A stretch of DNA of 32,169 nucleotides, from contig CANQIA010000021.1 in NCBI GenBank assembly GCA_947624015.1, positions 1 through 32,169 of the forward strand, read 5' to 3'. The translations under genes and the position numbers were made by a program. Under the pieces are notes generated by a model, which was not told where the DNA came from, searched no databases, and was given only the letters and a program-made list of their open reading frames with translations. Below, in pieces: positions 1-7,508 of this stretch. Within the stretch, counting starts at the first letter, position 1. Each line of letters starts with the position of its first letter. The DNA is from an uncultured Clostridia bacterium. GTDB taxonomy: Bacteria; Bacillota; Clostridia; Lachnospirales; CAG-274.

Positions 1-128
1 CAGCAAAATTTATTTTATCATAATTATCATCCCTTGTCAACAAGTTTTTTCAATGTTTTTTCATTGTTTTTTTACTTGTAACCTTTCCTTGTTTTGTTGT
101 TGTTTTTTCTTCCTTATTAAAATAAAAA

Positions 129-150
129 TCAGGCGGCGTTTTCCGCCTGA
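129..150 (-). terminator. Intrinsic terminator, minus strand
   Basis: The arms TCAGGCGG and CCGCCTGA surround a 6-nt loop. On the minus strand the hairpin is followed by a T-rich tail (TTTTTATTTT). It would end minus-strand transcripts coming from the lipoprotein gene through the repeat block. The second copy at 391-412 lacks a comparable T-run. Confidence 0.6.
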
Positions 151-462
151 CAGACTGTCGAAAAACAATATTTCAACACAGAATATAAATCTTAAGTAAA
201 GAACAGCTTGCAAAAAAAGCGTCGCAGACTTTAATCCGCAGGAGGAATTCACTTCCTCCGAGGACAGGAACTTTTCTGTAATTTAGGCATTTATGCCTAA
301 ATTACAGAAAACACGGCTGGTTCCGACCCTAATTAAACTGAAAGAAATGCAAGCATTTCTTTCAAGCGTGTCGATTTTATCGACACGCAATCAGGCGGTG
401 TTTTCCGCCTGATTACCTCTCCGTCAGTCCTGCGGACTGCCACCTCCCCTGATAGGGGAGGT
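129..462. repeat. Family A intergenic repeat, copy 1 (mosaic of hairpins)
   Basis: Non-coding block made of consecutive stem-loops: 129-150, 241-259 (7-bp arms), 272-311 (perfect 19-bp arms with a 2-nt loop), 340-363 (11-bp arms), 366-388 (10-bp arms), 391-412, 425-439 and 442-462 (9-bp arms). The core 222-323 recurs in inverted orientation at 10869-10970 with 98 of 102 positions identical by eye. The block is bracketed by two near-identical 22-bp palindromes, 129-150 and 391-412, that differ only in the loop. It lies downstream of the lipoprotein gene. I see no coding potential: a 63-residue minus-strand reading frame over it is low complexity. The AT-rich stretch 1-128 holds nothing recognisable. 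Confidence 0.85.
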
Positions 463-486
463 CTTTCAGAGTACTCTTTATAATTC

Positions 487-927
487 TTATTCGGCTGTTG
501 CCAGATAGCCGCCCTCGGTCTCGGTCAGATTGATCGTAATACCTTTTACAGCCTGCGGATCAAAGTACATATCCTTGAACACTATTTCCTCTCCGTCGCA
601 TACGGCTTTAAGATCGTAGCTTTCCAGATTGGCGTTATAGCCTATTGTAACAGGCATAGTGCCGCCGTTCATAACGGAAGTACCCTCCAAAAGCTCTTGG
701 CTCCAACCCTGACCTGTGCTTATATAAAGCTCGTTTATATCCTTGCCGCAGGTATTTACAACAAGGCTTTCCACATCAATGTTGTTGATATCCACATGCT
801 TCTCAGGCTCATCCTCCGTAGTCTGCTCAACATTTTCCGTATCCACAGGCTCTTTTGCATTTCCTCCGCAGGCAGCCAGTGAAAATATAAGCATACCCGC
901 AAGAGCTAAACTCATTATTTTTTTCAT
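487..927 (-). CDS. Small secreted lipoprotein, function unknown
   Basis: The start was chosen at the ATG whose complement is 925-927, because AAGGAGG lies just upstream (complement at 931-940); the longer frame has no ribosome binding site. The 146-residue product has a type II signal peptide: a positively charged start, a hydrophobic core and a lipobox ending LAAC at about residue 19. An acidic, disordered stretch follows to about residue 50. A small globular domain then begins around VVNTCGKDINELYIS and contains SYDLKAVCDGEEIVF. This resembles a widespread but uncharacterised domain of small exported proteins with WS/WG-x-ELL and YDL-x-DG motifs. It is probably anchored on the outer face of the membrane. 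A single-gene transcript is likely, since the hydrogenase operon upstream ends 97 bp away. I do not assign a function. Confidence 0.85.
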   Translation of the reverse strand: MKKIMSLALAGMLIFSLAACGGNAKEPVDTENVEQTTEDEPEKHVDINNIDVESLVVNTCGKDINELYISTGQGWSQELLEGTSVMNGGTMPVTIGYNANLESYDLKAVCDGEEIVFKDMYFDPQAVKGITINLTETEGGYLATAE

Positions 928-958
928 ATGTAACCTCCTTAGTGTATGATATGTCTGA

Positions 959-993
959 ATTATACCACGATACAACGGCTTGCCGCTATTGTA
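959..993 (-). promoter_or_regulatory. Extended -10 promoter of the lipoprotein gene with overlapping palindrome
   Basis: The minus strand reads TGGTATAAT (TG-n-TATAAT) with its -10 at 964-959. No good -35 is visible. Where it would lie there is an imperfect palindrome at 971-993 (TACAACGGC / GCCGctaTTGTA), which could be an operator or the decayed end of the hydrogenase transcript. No T-run follows it, so it is not a convincing terminator. Confidence 0.45.
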
Positions 994-1024
994 TATTTCT
1001 TAAAAATAATTACATTTTTCGGCA

Positions 1025-2476
1025 TCAGTGCTTATGCATTTCAATATTTTCAAAGCCTTTTGCCATACAATTTTGTACGATCTCGGTATTATCCACATTT
1101 ACATTCTTATCAAATACTCTTTTACTTATAATAAGGTCTGTCTGTTTGCAGGGTCCGTTTACACAGCCGCCCTCACAGTTCATTCCCTCTACGATATCCT
1201 CCGGCAGTCTGCCAAGCTTAAGCAACTGTAATGCGACCTTGCACTCAGCCCAGCCGTTGCACGTCCTGAGCTTAGGCTTATCAAGTCCCTTTTCCTCAAA
1301 TACCTTGGCAACTGCAGCGGCAACGCCTCCGCTTCTTGCAAAGCCCTTTCCGAAGCGTGTAGCCTCCTGCTCGTTATCTTCATACTCCTCGGGGTCTATA
1401 TGCTTTACCGTAAACATAGCTCCCAGCTCGTCAAAGGTCATGGCGGCGTTTATTTCGTCAATATATCTTGAAACCACTTCATTTTTCTTTGCAATACACG
1501 GTCCTATAAATACTATTTCGGCATCGGGATCCATTGAGCGGATAAGTCTTGCGGTAGCCATCATCGGCGAAATAGTTGTGGAAACGCAGTCCTTTACCTC
1601 GGGATAATGCTTATGTATCATATTATAGAAGGCAGGGCAGCATGAAGTAGTCATTTTCTTGCCCTCCTTTATCTTTTCAGCCAGCTCCTCAGCCTCTCTC
1701 CAGGCTACGGCGTCTGCGCCTAAAGCCACTTCATAGCAATCCTTAAAGCCCAGATCCTTTATGGCAGCCTTAAGAGCGGGTACGGAAGCCGTTCCGAACT
1801 GACCTTCAATAGCAGGGGCTATCATAGCATACACAGGTATCCCCATTCTTATGGAATTTATAACATTGGTCATCATCGATACTGCGCCTATTGCGCCGAA
1901 GGGACAGTTCTGAACACACTGTCCGCAGTTAAGGCACTTGTTTGCATCTATTTTAGCCAGATCGTTATCATCCATATCTACGGCCTCAACGGGGCATGAC
2001 TTTATGCACGGTCTTTCAATATCCACTATGGCATTATAGGGACACGCCTTTACACACTGACCGCATTTTTTACACTTGGACTTGTCTATGTACGCTCCAT
2101 GAGGAGTCTTTGTAATAGCGCCGAATTTACATGCTTTTATACACTTTTGAGCAAGACAGTTGTGGCAGTTGTTAGTAACGGTAAATCGGTCGATGGGACA
2201 GCCCTCGCAGGCAGCCTTCATAACATATACTATCTGAGAACCGTTGTCGTTTGTATAATGCAGTCCCGCAGGCAAACGTCCCATGCCAAGTCTTACTCTC
2301 TGCCTTAGTATTTCTCTTTCTCTGTATACGCAGCAGCGGAAGGAGGGCTTTATCGGGTCTGTAAGCTCATCGGGTATACCGTCTTTTTTATCCTCCAGCG
2401 TTCCTTCATATGCATATTCTGCGATCTTGCAGAGCACAGCCATTTTTATTTGATTTATATCGGTAATATTTTCCAT
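1025..2476 (-). CDS. [FeFe] hydrogenase, group-B-like, monomeric catalytic subunit
   Basis: The 483-residue protein has ferredoxin-type Cys clusters at about 104-116, 135-145 with 157-161, and 181-191, suggesting several [4Fe-4S] clusters that feed the active site. The H-cluster motifs follow: L1 TTSCCP (Cys279), L2 IGPCIAKKNE (Cys327) and L3 GMNCEGGCVNGPC (Cys434, Cys438). The L3 motif and the short FeS N-terminus fit the group B type of Clostridia rather than the group A HydA type. The expected reaction is reversible 2H+ + 2e- to H2 with ferredoxin, in the cytoplasm; group B enzymes are little characterised. AAGGAG precedes the ATG. It lies 19 bp after the gene for a thioredoxin-like [2Fe-2S] protein, a plausible electron partner. 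No maturases (HydEFG) are in the window. The family is sure; the physiological direction is not. Confidence 0.92.
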   Translation of the reverse strand: MENITDINQIKMAVLCKIAEYAYEGTLEDKKDGIPDELTDPIKPSFRCCVYREREILRQRVRLGMGRLPAGLHYTNDNGSQIVYVMKAACEGCPIDRFTVTNNCHNCLAQKCIKACKFGAITKTPHGAYIDKSKCKKCGQCVKACPYNAIVDIERPCIKSCPVEAVDMDDNDLAKIDANKCLNCGQCVQNCPFGAIGAVSMMTNVINSIRMGIPVYAMIAPAIEGQFGTASVPALKAAIKDLGFKDCYEVALGADAVAWREAEELAEKIKEGKKMTTSCCPAFYNMIHKHYPEVKDCVSTTISPMMATARLIRSMDPDAEIVFIGPCIAKKNEVVSRYIDEINAAMTFDELGAMFTVKHIDPEEYEDNEQEATRFGKGFARSGGVAAAVAKVFEEKGLDKPKLRTCNGWAECKVALQLLKLGRLPEDIVEGMNCEGGCVNGPCKQTDLIISKRVFDKNVNVDNTEIVQNCMAKGFENIEMHKH

Positions 2477-2495
2477 AGCTTATCTCCTTTCGGCA

Positions 2496-2738
2496 TCAGC
2501 CTGCGCCTAAAATATTCTTGTCAAAAAACTCGTCTGCATTCTGCTCCGTAACGGAATATACCTTATTGTCCACCCTTACGGAAACTCCCTGATTAGAGCA
2601 TTCGCCCATACAAAAAGCGCCTTTCAGAGCGATCTTTCCCTCCAGATTTTCACTTTTGATACGGCTGTTGAGCTTATCTATAACAGCCTTTGAATTTTTA
2701 AGATGACAGGAGCTTCCCACACACACATATATATCCAT
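2496..2738 (-). CDS. Thioredoxin-fold [2Fe-2S] ferredoxin, NuoE/HymA-like small protein
   Basis: The 80-residue protein has the four-cysteine pattern of thioredoxin-like ferredoxins: Cys6 and Cys11 in CVGSSC, Cys43 and Cys47 in CMGEC. These would ligate one [2Fe-2S] cluster. It matches the C-terminal domain of NuoE/HydC-type subunits and lacks their helical N-terminal part. In the cytoplasm it probably passes electrons to or from the hydrogenase encoded 19 bp downstream. A strong AAGGAGG lies 7 nt before the ATG. It sits 18 bp after nrdR, so the three genes are almost certainly co-transcribed. Confidence 0.9.
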   Translation of the reverse strand: MDIYVCVGSSCHLKNSKAVIDKLNSRIKSENLEGKIALKGAFCMGECSNQGVSVRVDNKVYSVTEQNADEFFDKNILGAG

Positions 2739-2756
2739 AAATTATCCTCCTTCACA

Positions 2757-3215
2757 TTATTTCTTATCCTTAAGGAGCTTGCCCAGCTCCTTCATAAAGC
2801 TGTCTACATCGGTAAACTGACGATATACCGATGCAAAGCGCACATAGGCTACCTCGTCAAGCTCTTTAAGTTTTTCCATTACCATTTCGCCTATTGCCTT
2901 GCTCTCTATTTCTTTTTTGGAAGAGTTCATAATATTGTTTTCTATATCGTTGACAAGAGCCTCTACGTCCTCTCTTGAAACAGGTCTTTTGCTGCAGCTT
3001 ATAAGCACGCCCCTTATGAGCTTTTCCCTGTTGAAATTCTCACGGGTATTATCTGATTTTACAACAGTAAGGGGTATCGTATCGGGCTTTTCATATGTAG
3101 TAAATCTTTCTCCGCAGCCCTCGCAGAATCTGCGCCTTCTTATGACAGTGTTGTCCTCCATCGCTCTTGTATCTATTACTTTGGTATCCTCTCTGCCGCA
3201 AAAAGGACATTTCAT
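2757..3215 (-). CDS. nrdR: Transcriptional repressor NrdR
   Basis: NrdR represses ribonucleotide reductase genes in response to the ATP/dATP ratio. The 152-residue product has an N-terminal zinc ribbon (Cys3, Cys6, Cys31, Cys34) with the RRRRFCEGCG signature, then an ATP-cone from about residue 47. The start is placed at the inner ATG (MKCPFCG), three codons into the longest frame, because AAGGAG would abut the outer ATG but lies 9 nt before this one. This matches the family's usual N-terminus and length. No NrdR box is obvious at its own promoter and no nrd gene is nearby. It leads an operon with the [2Fe-2S] protein and the hydrogenase, an uncommon setting. Confidence 0.96.
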   Translation of the reverse strand: MKCPFCGREDTKVIDTRAMEDNTVIRRRRFCEGCGERFTTYEKPDTIPLTVVKSDNTRENFNREKLIRGVLISCSKRPVSREDVEALVNDIENNIMNSSKKEIESKAIGEMVMEKLKELDEVAYVRFASVYRQFTDVDSFMKELGKLLKDKK

Positions 3216-3260
3216 ATGCGTCATCTCCTTATTATTGTTAAATATGTATCATATATACTT

Positions 3261-3289
3261 ATAATAACAAATAATTGAAGTTTACACAA
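3261..3289 (-). promoter_or_regulatory. Putative promoter of the nrdR-hydrogenase operon
   Basis: On the minus strand, TTGTGT (complement 3284-3289) and TATTAT (complement 3261-3266) are separated by 17 bp, about 45 bp upstream of the nrdR start. It is back-to-back with the thrC promoter. Confidence 0.5.
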
Positions 3290-3307
3290 GTTTTTTATCT
3301 GTATAAA

Positions 3308-3336
3308 TTGACAAATTATAAATTTTAGTTTATCAT
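3308..3336 (+). promoter_or_regulatory. Putative thrC promoter
   Basis: A perfect TTGACA at 3308-3313 and TATCAT at 3331-3336 are separated by 17 bp. The predicted start is near 3343, giving a leader of about 30 nt with GAGGT before the ATG. There is no room for a T-box or attenuator. Confidence 0.65.
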
Positions 3337-3372
3337 TACTTATACTAAAATATTTTTAATGAGGTAATAGAT

Positions 3373-4836
3373 ATGAATATAATGTTCAAAAGCACACGAG
3401 GAGACAGTGATCATGTAACGGCAAGTCAAGCTATTGTTAAAGGTATCGCCGAAGACGGAGGTCTTTATATACCCGAAAGCATACCTTCCATAGATTTTCC
3501 CCTTGAGGAGATCGTCCAATGGGATTACAGGGAGCTTGCATATAGGGTGCTTAAGCTCGTGCTTACGGATTATACGGAAGAAGAGCTTAAACGCTGTATA
3601 GATTCCGCCTATGACGATAAATTTGACACCAAGCTCATAGCGCCCTTGGTAAGGGCGGGAGAAAACAATTTTCTGGAGCTTTTCCACGGCAAGACTATCG
3701 CCTTTAAGGACATGGCTCTTTCAATACTGCCTCATCTGCTCAAGACAGCCGCTGTAAAAAACGGCGTAAATGAAGAGATAGTAATACTTACAGCCACAAG
3801 CGGCGACACGGGAAAGGCAGCTCTGGAAGGTTTTGCCGACGTAGATGGTACCCGTATAATAGTATTCTTCCCCGAAGACGGCGTTTCTGACGTACAGAAG
3901 GCGCAAATGGTAACGCAGCAGGGGGCAAATACCTGTGTTGCAGGCATAAAGGGAAACTTTGACGACGCTCAGACAGCGGTAAAGAAAATATTTACCGACA
4001 ACGCTCTTAAAGCCGAGCTTAAGGAAAGAGGATATGTATTCTCCTCTGCCAATTCCATAAATATAGGACGCCTTGCGCCTCAAATAGTTTATTACTTCTA
4101 TGCCTATGGGCAGATGGTAAAAAGCGGAAAGCTCAAAATGGGCGATAAAATTAACTTTACCGTACCTACGGGCAATTTCGGAAACATATTGGCAGGCTAT
4201 TATGCCAAAAATATGGGACTTCCGGTAAACAAGCTTATATGCGCATCCAACGACAACAAGGTACTCTATGATTTCTTCAGAACGGGTACCTATGACATAA
4301 ACAGAGAATTTTTGGTAACGGTATCTCCCTCTATGGATATACTTATTTCCTCTAACCTTGAAAGACTGCTTTATCACTTAAGCGACAGCAACAAAACAAA
4401 AGCCGTTATGCAAGAGCTTTCCGAAAGCGGAAGGTATGAATTCAATGCGAACAATGAATTTGTAGGGGAATTTGCCACAATCCCCGAAACATTTAAGGCA
4501 ATACGTGATCTCTTTGAAGAAACAGGCTATGTTATGGATACTCATACAGCCGTTGCAAAGGCTGCCTATGACAAGTACATTGAGGAAACAAAAGACAACA
4601 CGCCTAATGTGATAGTATCCACCGCAAGCCCTTATAAGTTTGCAAAGGATGTTTTAAAGGCAATAGACAGCAATTACGACAATGTGGATCCCTTTGAGGC
4701 TCTTGAGATATTAAGCCGTGTAAGCGGCACTGATATACCCGCTCCCATAAAGGGTATAGACAAAAAAGAGGTACTCCATAAATCGGTAATAGAAAAAGAC
4801 GCTTTAAGTGAATTTGTAAAAAATAAATTAAAATAA
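3373..4836 (+). CDS. thrC: Threonine synthase
   Basis: A PLP enzyme of the cytoplasm that converts O-phospho-L-homoserine and water to L-threonine and phosphate, the last step of threonine synthesis. The 487-residue length and the sequence order fit the long bacterial/fungal class. An N-terminal domain begins MFKSTRG and contains DGGLYIPE. The PLP-binding lysine is Lys112 in KTIAFKDMAL, and the phosphate-binding loop is ATSGDTGKAA. Two starts are possible (MNI or, three codons later, MFK); GAGGT lies 7 nt before the first. No hom or thrB gene is adjacent. I see no hairpin terminator between it and the next promoter, so read-through into the riboswitch region is possible. Confidence 0.96.
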   Translation: MNIMFKSTRGDSDHVTASQAIVKGIAEDGGLYIPESIPSIDFPLEEIVQWDYRELAYRVLKLVLTDYTEEELKRCIDSAYDDKFDTKLIAPLVRAGENNFLELFHGKTIAFKDMALSILPHLLKTAAVKNGVNEEIVILTATSGDTGKAALEGFADVDGTRIIVFFPEDGVSDVQKAQMVTQQGANTCVAGIKGNFDDAQTAVKKIFTDNALKAELKERGYVFSSANSINIGRLAPQIVYYFYAYGQMVKSGKLKMGDKINFTVPTGNFGNILAGYYAKNMGLPVNKLICASNDNKVLYDFFRTGTYDINREFLVTVSPSMDILISSNLERLLYHLSDSNKTKAVMQELSESGRYEFNANNEFVGEFATIPETFKAIRDLFEETGYVMDTHTAVAKAAYDKYIEETKDNTPNVIVSTASPYKFAKDVLKAIDSNYDNVDPFEALEILSRVSGTDIPAPIKGIDKKEVLHKSVIEKDALSEFVKNKLK

Positions 4837-4839
4837 TTG

Positions 4840-4869
4840 TTGACAAGCCCTGTATTATTAATATATACT
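4840..4869 (+). promoter_or_regulatory. Promoter of the riboswitch-antiporter transcript
   Basis: TTGACA at 4840-4845 and TATACT at 4864-4869 are separated by 18 bp, starting 3 bp after the thrC stop codon. The predicted transcription start, near 4876, falls almost exactly at the 5' strand of the riboswitch P1 helix. Confidence 0.7.
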
Positions 4870-4877
4870 ATAAGATA

Positions 4878-4980
4878 AGTAAAGGGGAGTAGCTTTCAGT
4901 TGAGAGATATCTACACTGTATACGCTATCGTCAATACGGGTATGACCCCGGTACGTATCTTAAGAAGCAAGACTTTTACT
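4878..4980 (+). ncRNA. yybP-ykoY riboswitch (Mn2+ sensor)
   Basis: The conserved blocks of the yybP-ykoY aptamer are present: AAAGGGGAGTAGC at 4881-4893, a CGTCAATACG segment at 4929-4938, an ACCCCGGTACG segment beginning near 4945, and the 3' signature AGCAAGACTTTT at 4966-4977. P1 can form from 4878-4885 with 4973-4980, eight pairs with one G-U wobble. This class is known to bind Mn2+. The 3' strand of P1 lies inside the 5' arm of the following terminator, so the two structures exclude each other. That predicts an ON switch: Mn2+ stabilises the aptamer and lets transcription reach the antiporter gene. Confidence 0.88.
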
Positions 4981-5011
4981 GTGTCATTGTGATGCAGTAA
5001 AGGTCTTTTTT
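4970..5011 (+). terminator. Riboswitch-controlled intrinsic terminator
   Basis: The 12-bp arms 4970-4981 and 4995-5006, with one G-U pair, are followed by a run of six T (5006-5011). The 5' arm overlaps the 3' strand of the aptamer P1 helix. It would stop transcription about 108 nt before the antiporter ATG when ligand is absent. Confidence 0.88.
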
Positions 5012-5119
5012 GTTTCTGCAGAGCGGTTTCGGATGCGGCGCTCTTCATGGAAAATAAACGGCTTTATAACAAAGACAGATCGCAGTAAGGAACAATAATA
5101 TTTTAAGGAGGATATTACA

Positions 5120-6097
5120 ATGATGTATTTCTGGTTGGTCGTAGGTTTTATATGTCTTATAAAGGGAGCGGACTTCTTTGTTGACGGAAGCAGCTCCATT
5201 GCAAAAATACTTAAAGTCCCCTCAATAATAATAGGACTTACAATAGTTGCAATGGGTACCTCTGCCCCCGAAACGGCAGTCAGCATTTCGGCAGCCTTTA
5301 AAGGAGCAAACGAGATCGCAGTCAGCAATGTGGTAGGTTCCAATTTCTTCAATCTTCTTATGGTAGTAGGCGTATGCGCACTTATGCAGCCGGTACATAT
5401 TACCAAGGATCTTATTAAGAGAGATTATCCCATTTCAATACTGGCAACGGTACTGCTTCTGGCGCTTCTTTTGGCAGGAAAGCTTATAAGCGGCGAACCC
5501 GGTCTTTCCAATTGGTGCGGTATATTGATGCTTATATTCTTTGCGGCATATCTTATTGCCCTTATAAGATCGACGCTTGCATCAAGAACGGCAGGCGCAA
5601 ACTCCGATGAGGAGGACGAAATAAAGCAGCGCTCTCTTCCCGTCAGTATTTTTCTTATACTTGTAGGTCTTGCAGGCGTTATAATAGGCGGCGATCTTGT
5701 AGTAGACAACGCTACGCTCATAGCCAAAGAATTTGGCATGAGCAATACCCTCATAGGTCTTACCATAGTCGCCATAGGCACATCTCTTCCCGAGCTTGTT
5801 ACAAGCATAGTTGCCGCCAAGAAAAACGAAGCCGACCTTGCTCTTGGCAATGTTGTGGGCTCAAATATATTCAATGTACTTCTTGTGCTTGGTATATCCT
5901 CCACAGTACACAAAATAACTGTAAACCTTGATTCCGTAATAGACGTTTGTCTTCTTATAGCCGTAAATCTTATAGTGCTTGCCATAATACTTAAAAAGAG
6001 TACCGTAGGCAAGGGCATAGGCGCATTTATGATAGCTATCTATGTACTCTACACGGCATACATTTTAGCCAGAAACTACGGTATGCTGCCAATGTAA
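5120..6097 (+). CDS. CaCA-family cation antiporter (YrbG/Ca2+:Na+-like), probable Mn2+-linked exporter
   Basis: An integral membrane protein of 325 residues with two homologous halves, as in the CaCA superfamily. The alpha-1 repeat is IGLTIVAMGTSAPETAVS with GSNFFN. The alpha-2 repeat is IGLTIVAIGTSLPELVTS with VVGSNIFNVLLVLG. The conserved acidic residues of both GTS-x-PE motifs would form the cation site. About ten hydrophobic segments are visible, with a short charged loop (SDEEDE) between the halves. AAGGAGG lies 8 nt before the ATG. The family is annotated as Ca2+/Na+ exchange, but the upstream manganese riboswitch argues that the physiological job includes expelling Mn2+. A bidirectional terminator follows. 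Confidence 0.92.
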   Translation: MMYFWLVVGFICLIKGADFFVDGSSSIAKILKVPSIIIGLTIVAMGTSAPETAVSISAAFKGANEIAVSNVVGSNFFNLLMVVGVCALMQPVHITKDLIKRDYPISILATVLLLALLLAGKLISGEPGLSNWCGILMLIFFAAYLIALIRSTLASRTAGANSDEEDEIKQRSLPVSIFLILVGLAGVIIGGDLVVDNATLIAKEFGMSNTLIGLTIVAIGTSLPELVTSIVAAKKNEADLALGNVVGSNIFNVLLVLGISSTVHKITVNLDSVIDVCLLIAVNLIVLAIILKKSTVGKGIGAFMIAIYVLYTAYILARNYGMLPM

Positions 6098-6107
6098 CGG
6101 CACGTAA

Positions 6108-6139
6108 AAGCGCCCCATTATTTCAATAATGGGGCGCTT
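6108..6139. terminator. Bidirectional terminator between convergent genes
   Basis: Perfect 15-bp arms at 6108-6122 and 6125-6139 with a GC-rich middle. The plus strand is followed by TATATTTTATATTTTA and the minus strand by TTTTACG. It serves the antiporter gene and the convergent DUF2334 gene. Confidence 0.85.
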
Positions 6140-6151
6140 ATATTTTATATT

Positions 6152-7417
6152 TTATTCAAAAACAGTAAAGTTATAGCCTAACTCCGTTATTTTGTCAACT
6201 ATTTTGGGAAGCATGCCATTAGGCGAATAGTACCATATCCTTTCGTTATTAACGGTAGATACCGAAATATAGTCCTTGTCCAATATGGGATGATAATAGA
6301 GGCTCATAGTAGAGCCGCTTTTACAAACGGCGTCTATTCTATCAAAAATACCGTTATCCTCAGTGTTTTCAACATAGCCGGCAGGAGTGGGGATATAGTA
6401 GACCTTTTTCCCCGAACGCTGTGTAAATGTAAGCATATCTTTTACATCATTACGAGGAAAGCTCTGATATATAGCATCGAAATAATTCTCAGCCATTAAT
6501 AGCTGCCCATTCGTAGCTCCATAATGAGGAAATTCAAAAAATTCAACATTGTAGCCGAGTTTTTCGGCAGTCTGTCTTGCAAGTATCATCCTTTTTTGCT
6601 GATCCCCATAACCGTACAGTGTAGATGCGCCCCATTCCCAGCCTTCGCCGCTTATGACATTTCCATACTGATGAGTATATCCATGCAGTCCAATATGACC
6701 TCCATGCTCGCTCATATAATCCATAACATATAAAAAATAGGAATTATATAAATTGTAATCCTTGCTTACATCGTTCCAGTATCCTATTTTGGGATCGGCA
6801 TATACGGGTACCCAGGCAATATAGTATTCCTGTCCCCTTTCATAGAGATACTCAGCGGTAAATTTAAGCCTTTCAAGCATATCCGCCGTATATTTTGGCT
6901 CAAGACTGTTGTCCATGCCGTCTGCCATAATATCCTCAAGCCTTATAAAAGCTTTTTTCCCGCCTGAGCCTTTTTGCGGTTTCGGACTTGTACATCTGCA
7001 TTTTAGTATATCGACTCTGTTTTTTGCAATGTCTATACTGAGGGAGCAGTCAAGAAAATCCGTCAGCCTGTATGCGGAAATATACGCCTTGCCTTCGTAT
7101 ATAACTATCTCGGGTCTGTTTCCTTGGCTCAAACCTATAAATGTTCTTTTCCCCTCAGCGGTTATCGTATATACATTGTTTGTCATGCGCTGCTTTCCGC
7201 CCAAGGCTTCTACAGCCTCCTCAAGGGGCAGACACAGCCTTCCGTTGCAAAAAACAGCGTCTGTTTTCACTGTTTTTTCATTTTTATAGTTGACCATCAC
7301 GGCAGTTTTGGTCATCTGCATATTTATTGCAGGCTCAGTGTAAGGCATATACTGAGCCGCTCCTATGCTCTGCGCCCACATGATAAGCGCAGCCAGTAGT
7401 ATAAATATTCTTTTCAT
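6152..7417 (-). CDS. Exported DUF2334 (polysaccharide-deacetylase-like) protein with stalk domain
   Basis: The 421-residue precursor has a signal peptide (MKRIFILLAALIMWAQSIGA). Residues about 37-140 form a copper amine oxidase N-terminal-like stalk domain, with short beta repeats such as NGRLCLPLEEAVEALGG and GKAYISAYRLTDFL. The C-terminal part from about residue 152 looks like DUF2334 of the polysaccharide deacetylase superfamily: FIRLEDI near its start, then HIGLHGYTHQYG, the metal-binding-like His motif. This suggests an extracellular carbohydrate-active enzyme held near the cell wall; the substrate cannot be inferred. The ribosome binding site is AAAGGA. It is followed by the shared terminator and lies 91 bp downstream of the L,D-transpeptidase gene, so they may share a transcript. 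Confidence 0.85.
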   Translation of the reverse strand: MKRIFILLAALIMWAQSIGAAQYMPYTEPAINMQMTKTAVMVNYKNEKTVKTDAVFCNGRLCLPLEEAVEALGGKQRMTNNVYTITAEGKRTFIGLSQGNRPEIVIYEGKAYISAYRLTDFLDCSLSIDIAKNRVDILKCRCTSPKPQKGSGGKKAFIRLEDIMADGMDNSLEPKYTADMLERLKFTAEYLYERGQEYYIAWVPVYADPKIGYWNDVSKDYNLYNSYFLYVMDYMSEHGGHIGLHGYTHQYGNVISGEGWEWGASTLYGYGDQQKRMILARQTAEKLGYNVEFFEFPHYGATNGQLLMAENYFDAIYQSFPRNDVKDMLTFTQRSGKKVYYIPTPAGYVENTEDNGIFDRIDAVCKSGSTMSLYYHPILDKDYISVSTVNNERIWYYSPNGMLPKIVDKITELGYNFTVFE

Positions 7418-7508
7418 AATTATTATCCTTTGTGATTATATTTCAAGATATTATACTACATATATATTTCATATGCAACATTGCATTTTTATTTTTTTGC
7501 AAAAAATT

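Noticed and set aside
61..252. 63-codon minus-strand frame over the family A repeat
   Set aside because: It runs through hairpin repeats and oligo-A/T tracts and has no ribosome binding site.
4878..4980. Leader considered as a TPP or T-box riboswitch for an amino acid gene
   Set aside because: There is no T-box sequence and no CUGAGA/ACCTGA pair; the GGGGAGTAGC and AGCAAGAC blocks fit yybP-ykoY, and it lies downstream of thrC.
6152..7417. DUF2334 protein as a true copper amine oxidase
   Set aside because: Only the N-terminal stalk-like domain is present; the catalytic oxidase domain is absent.
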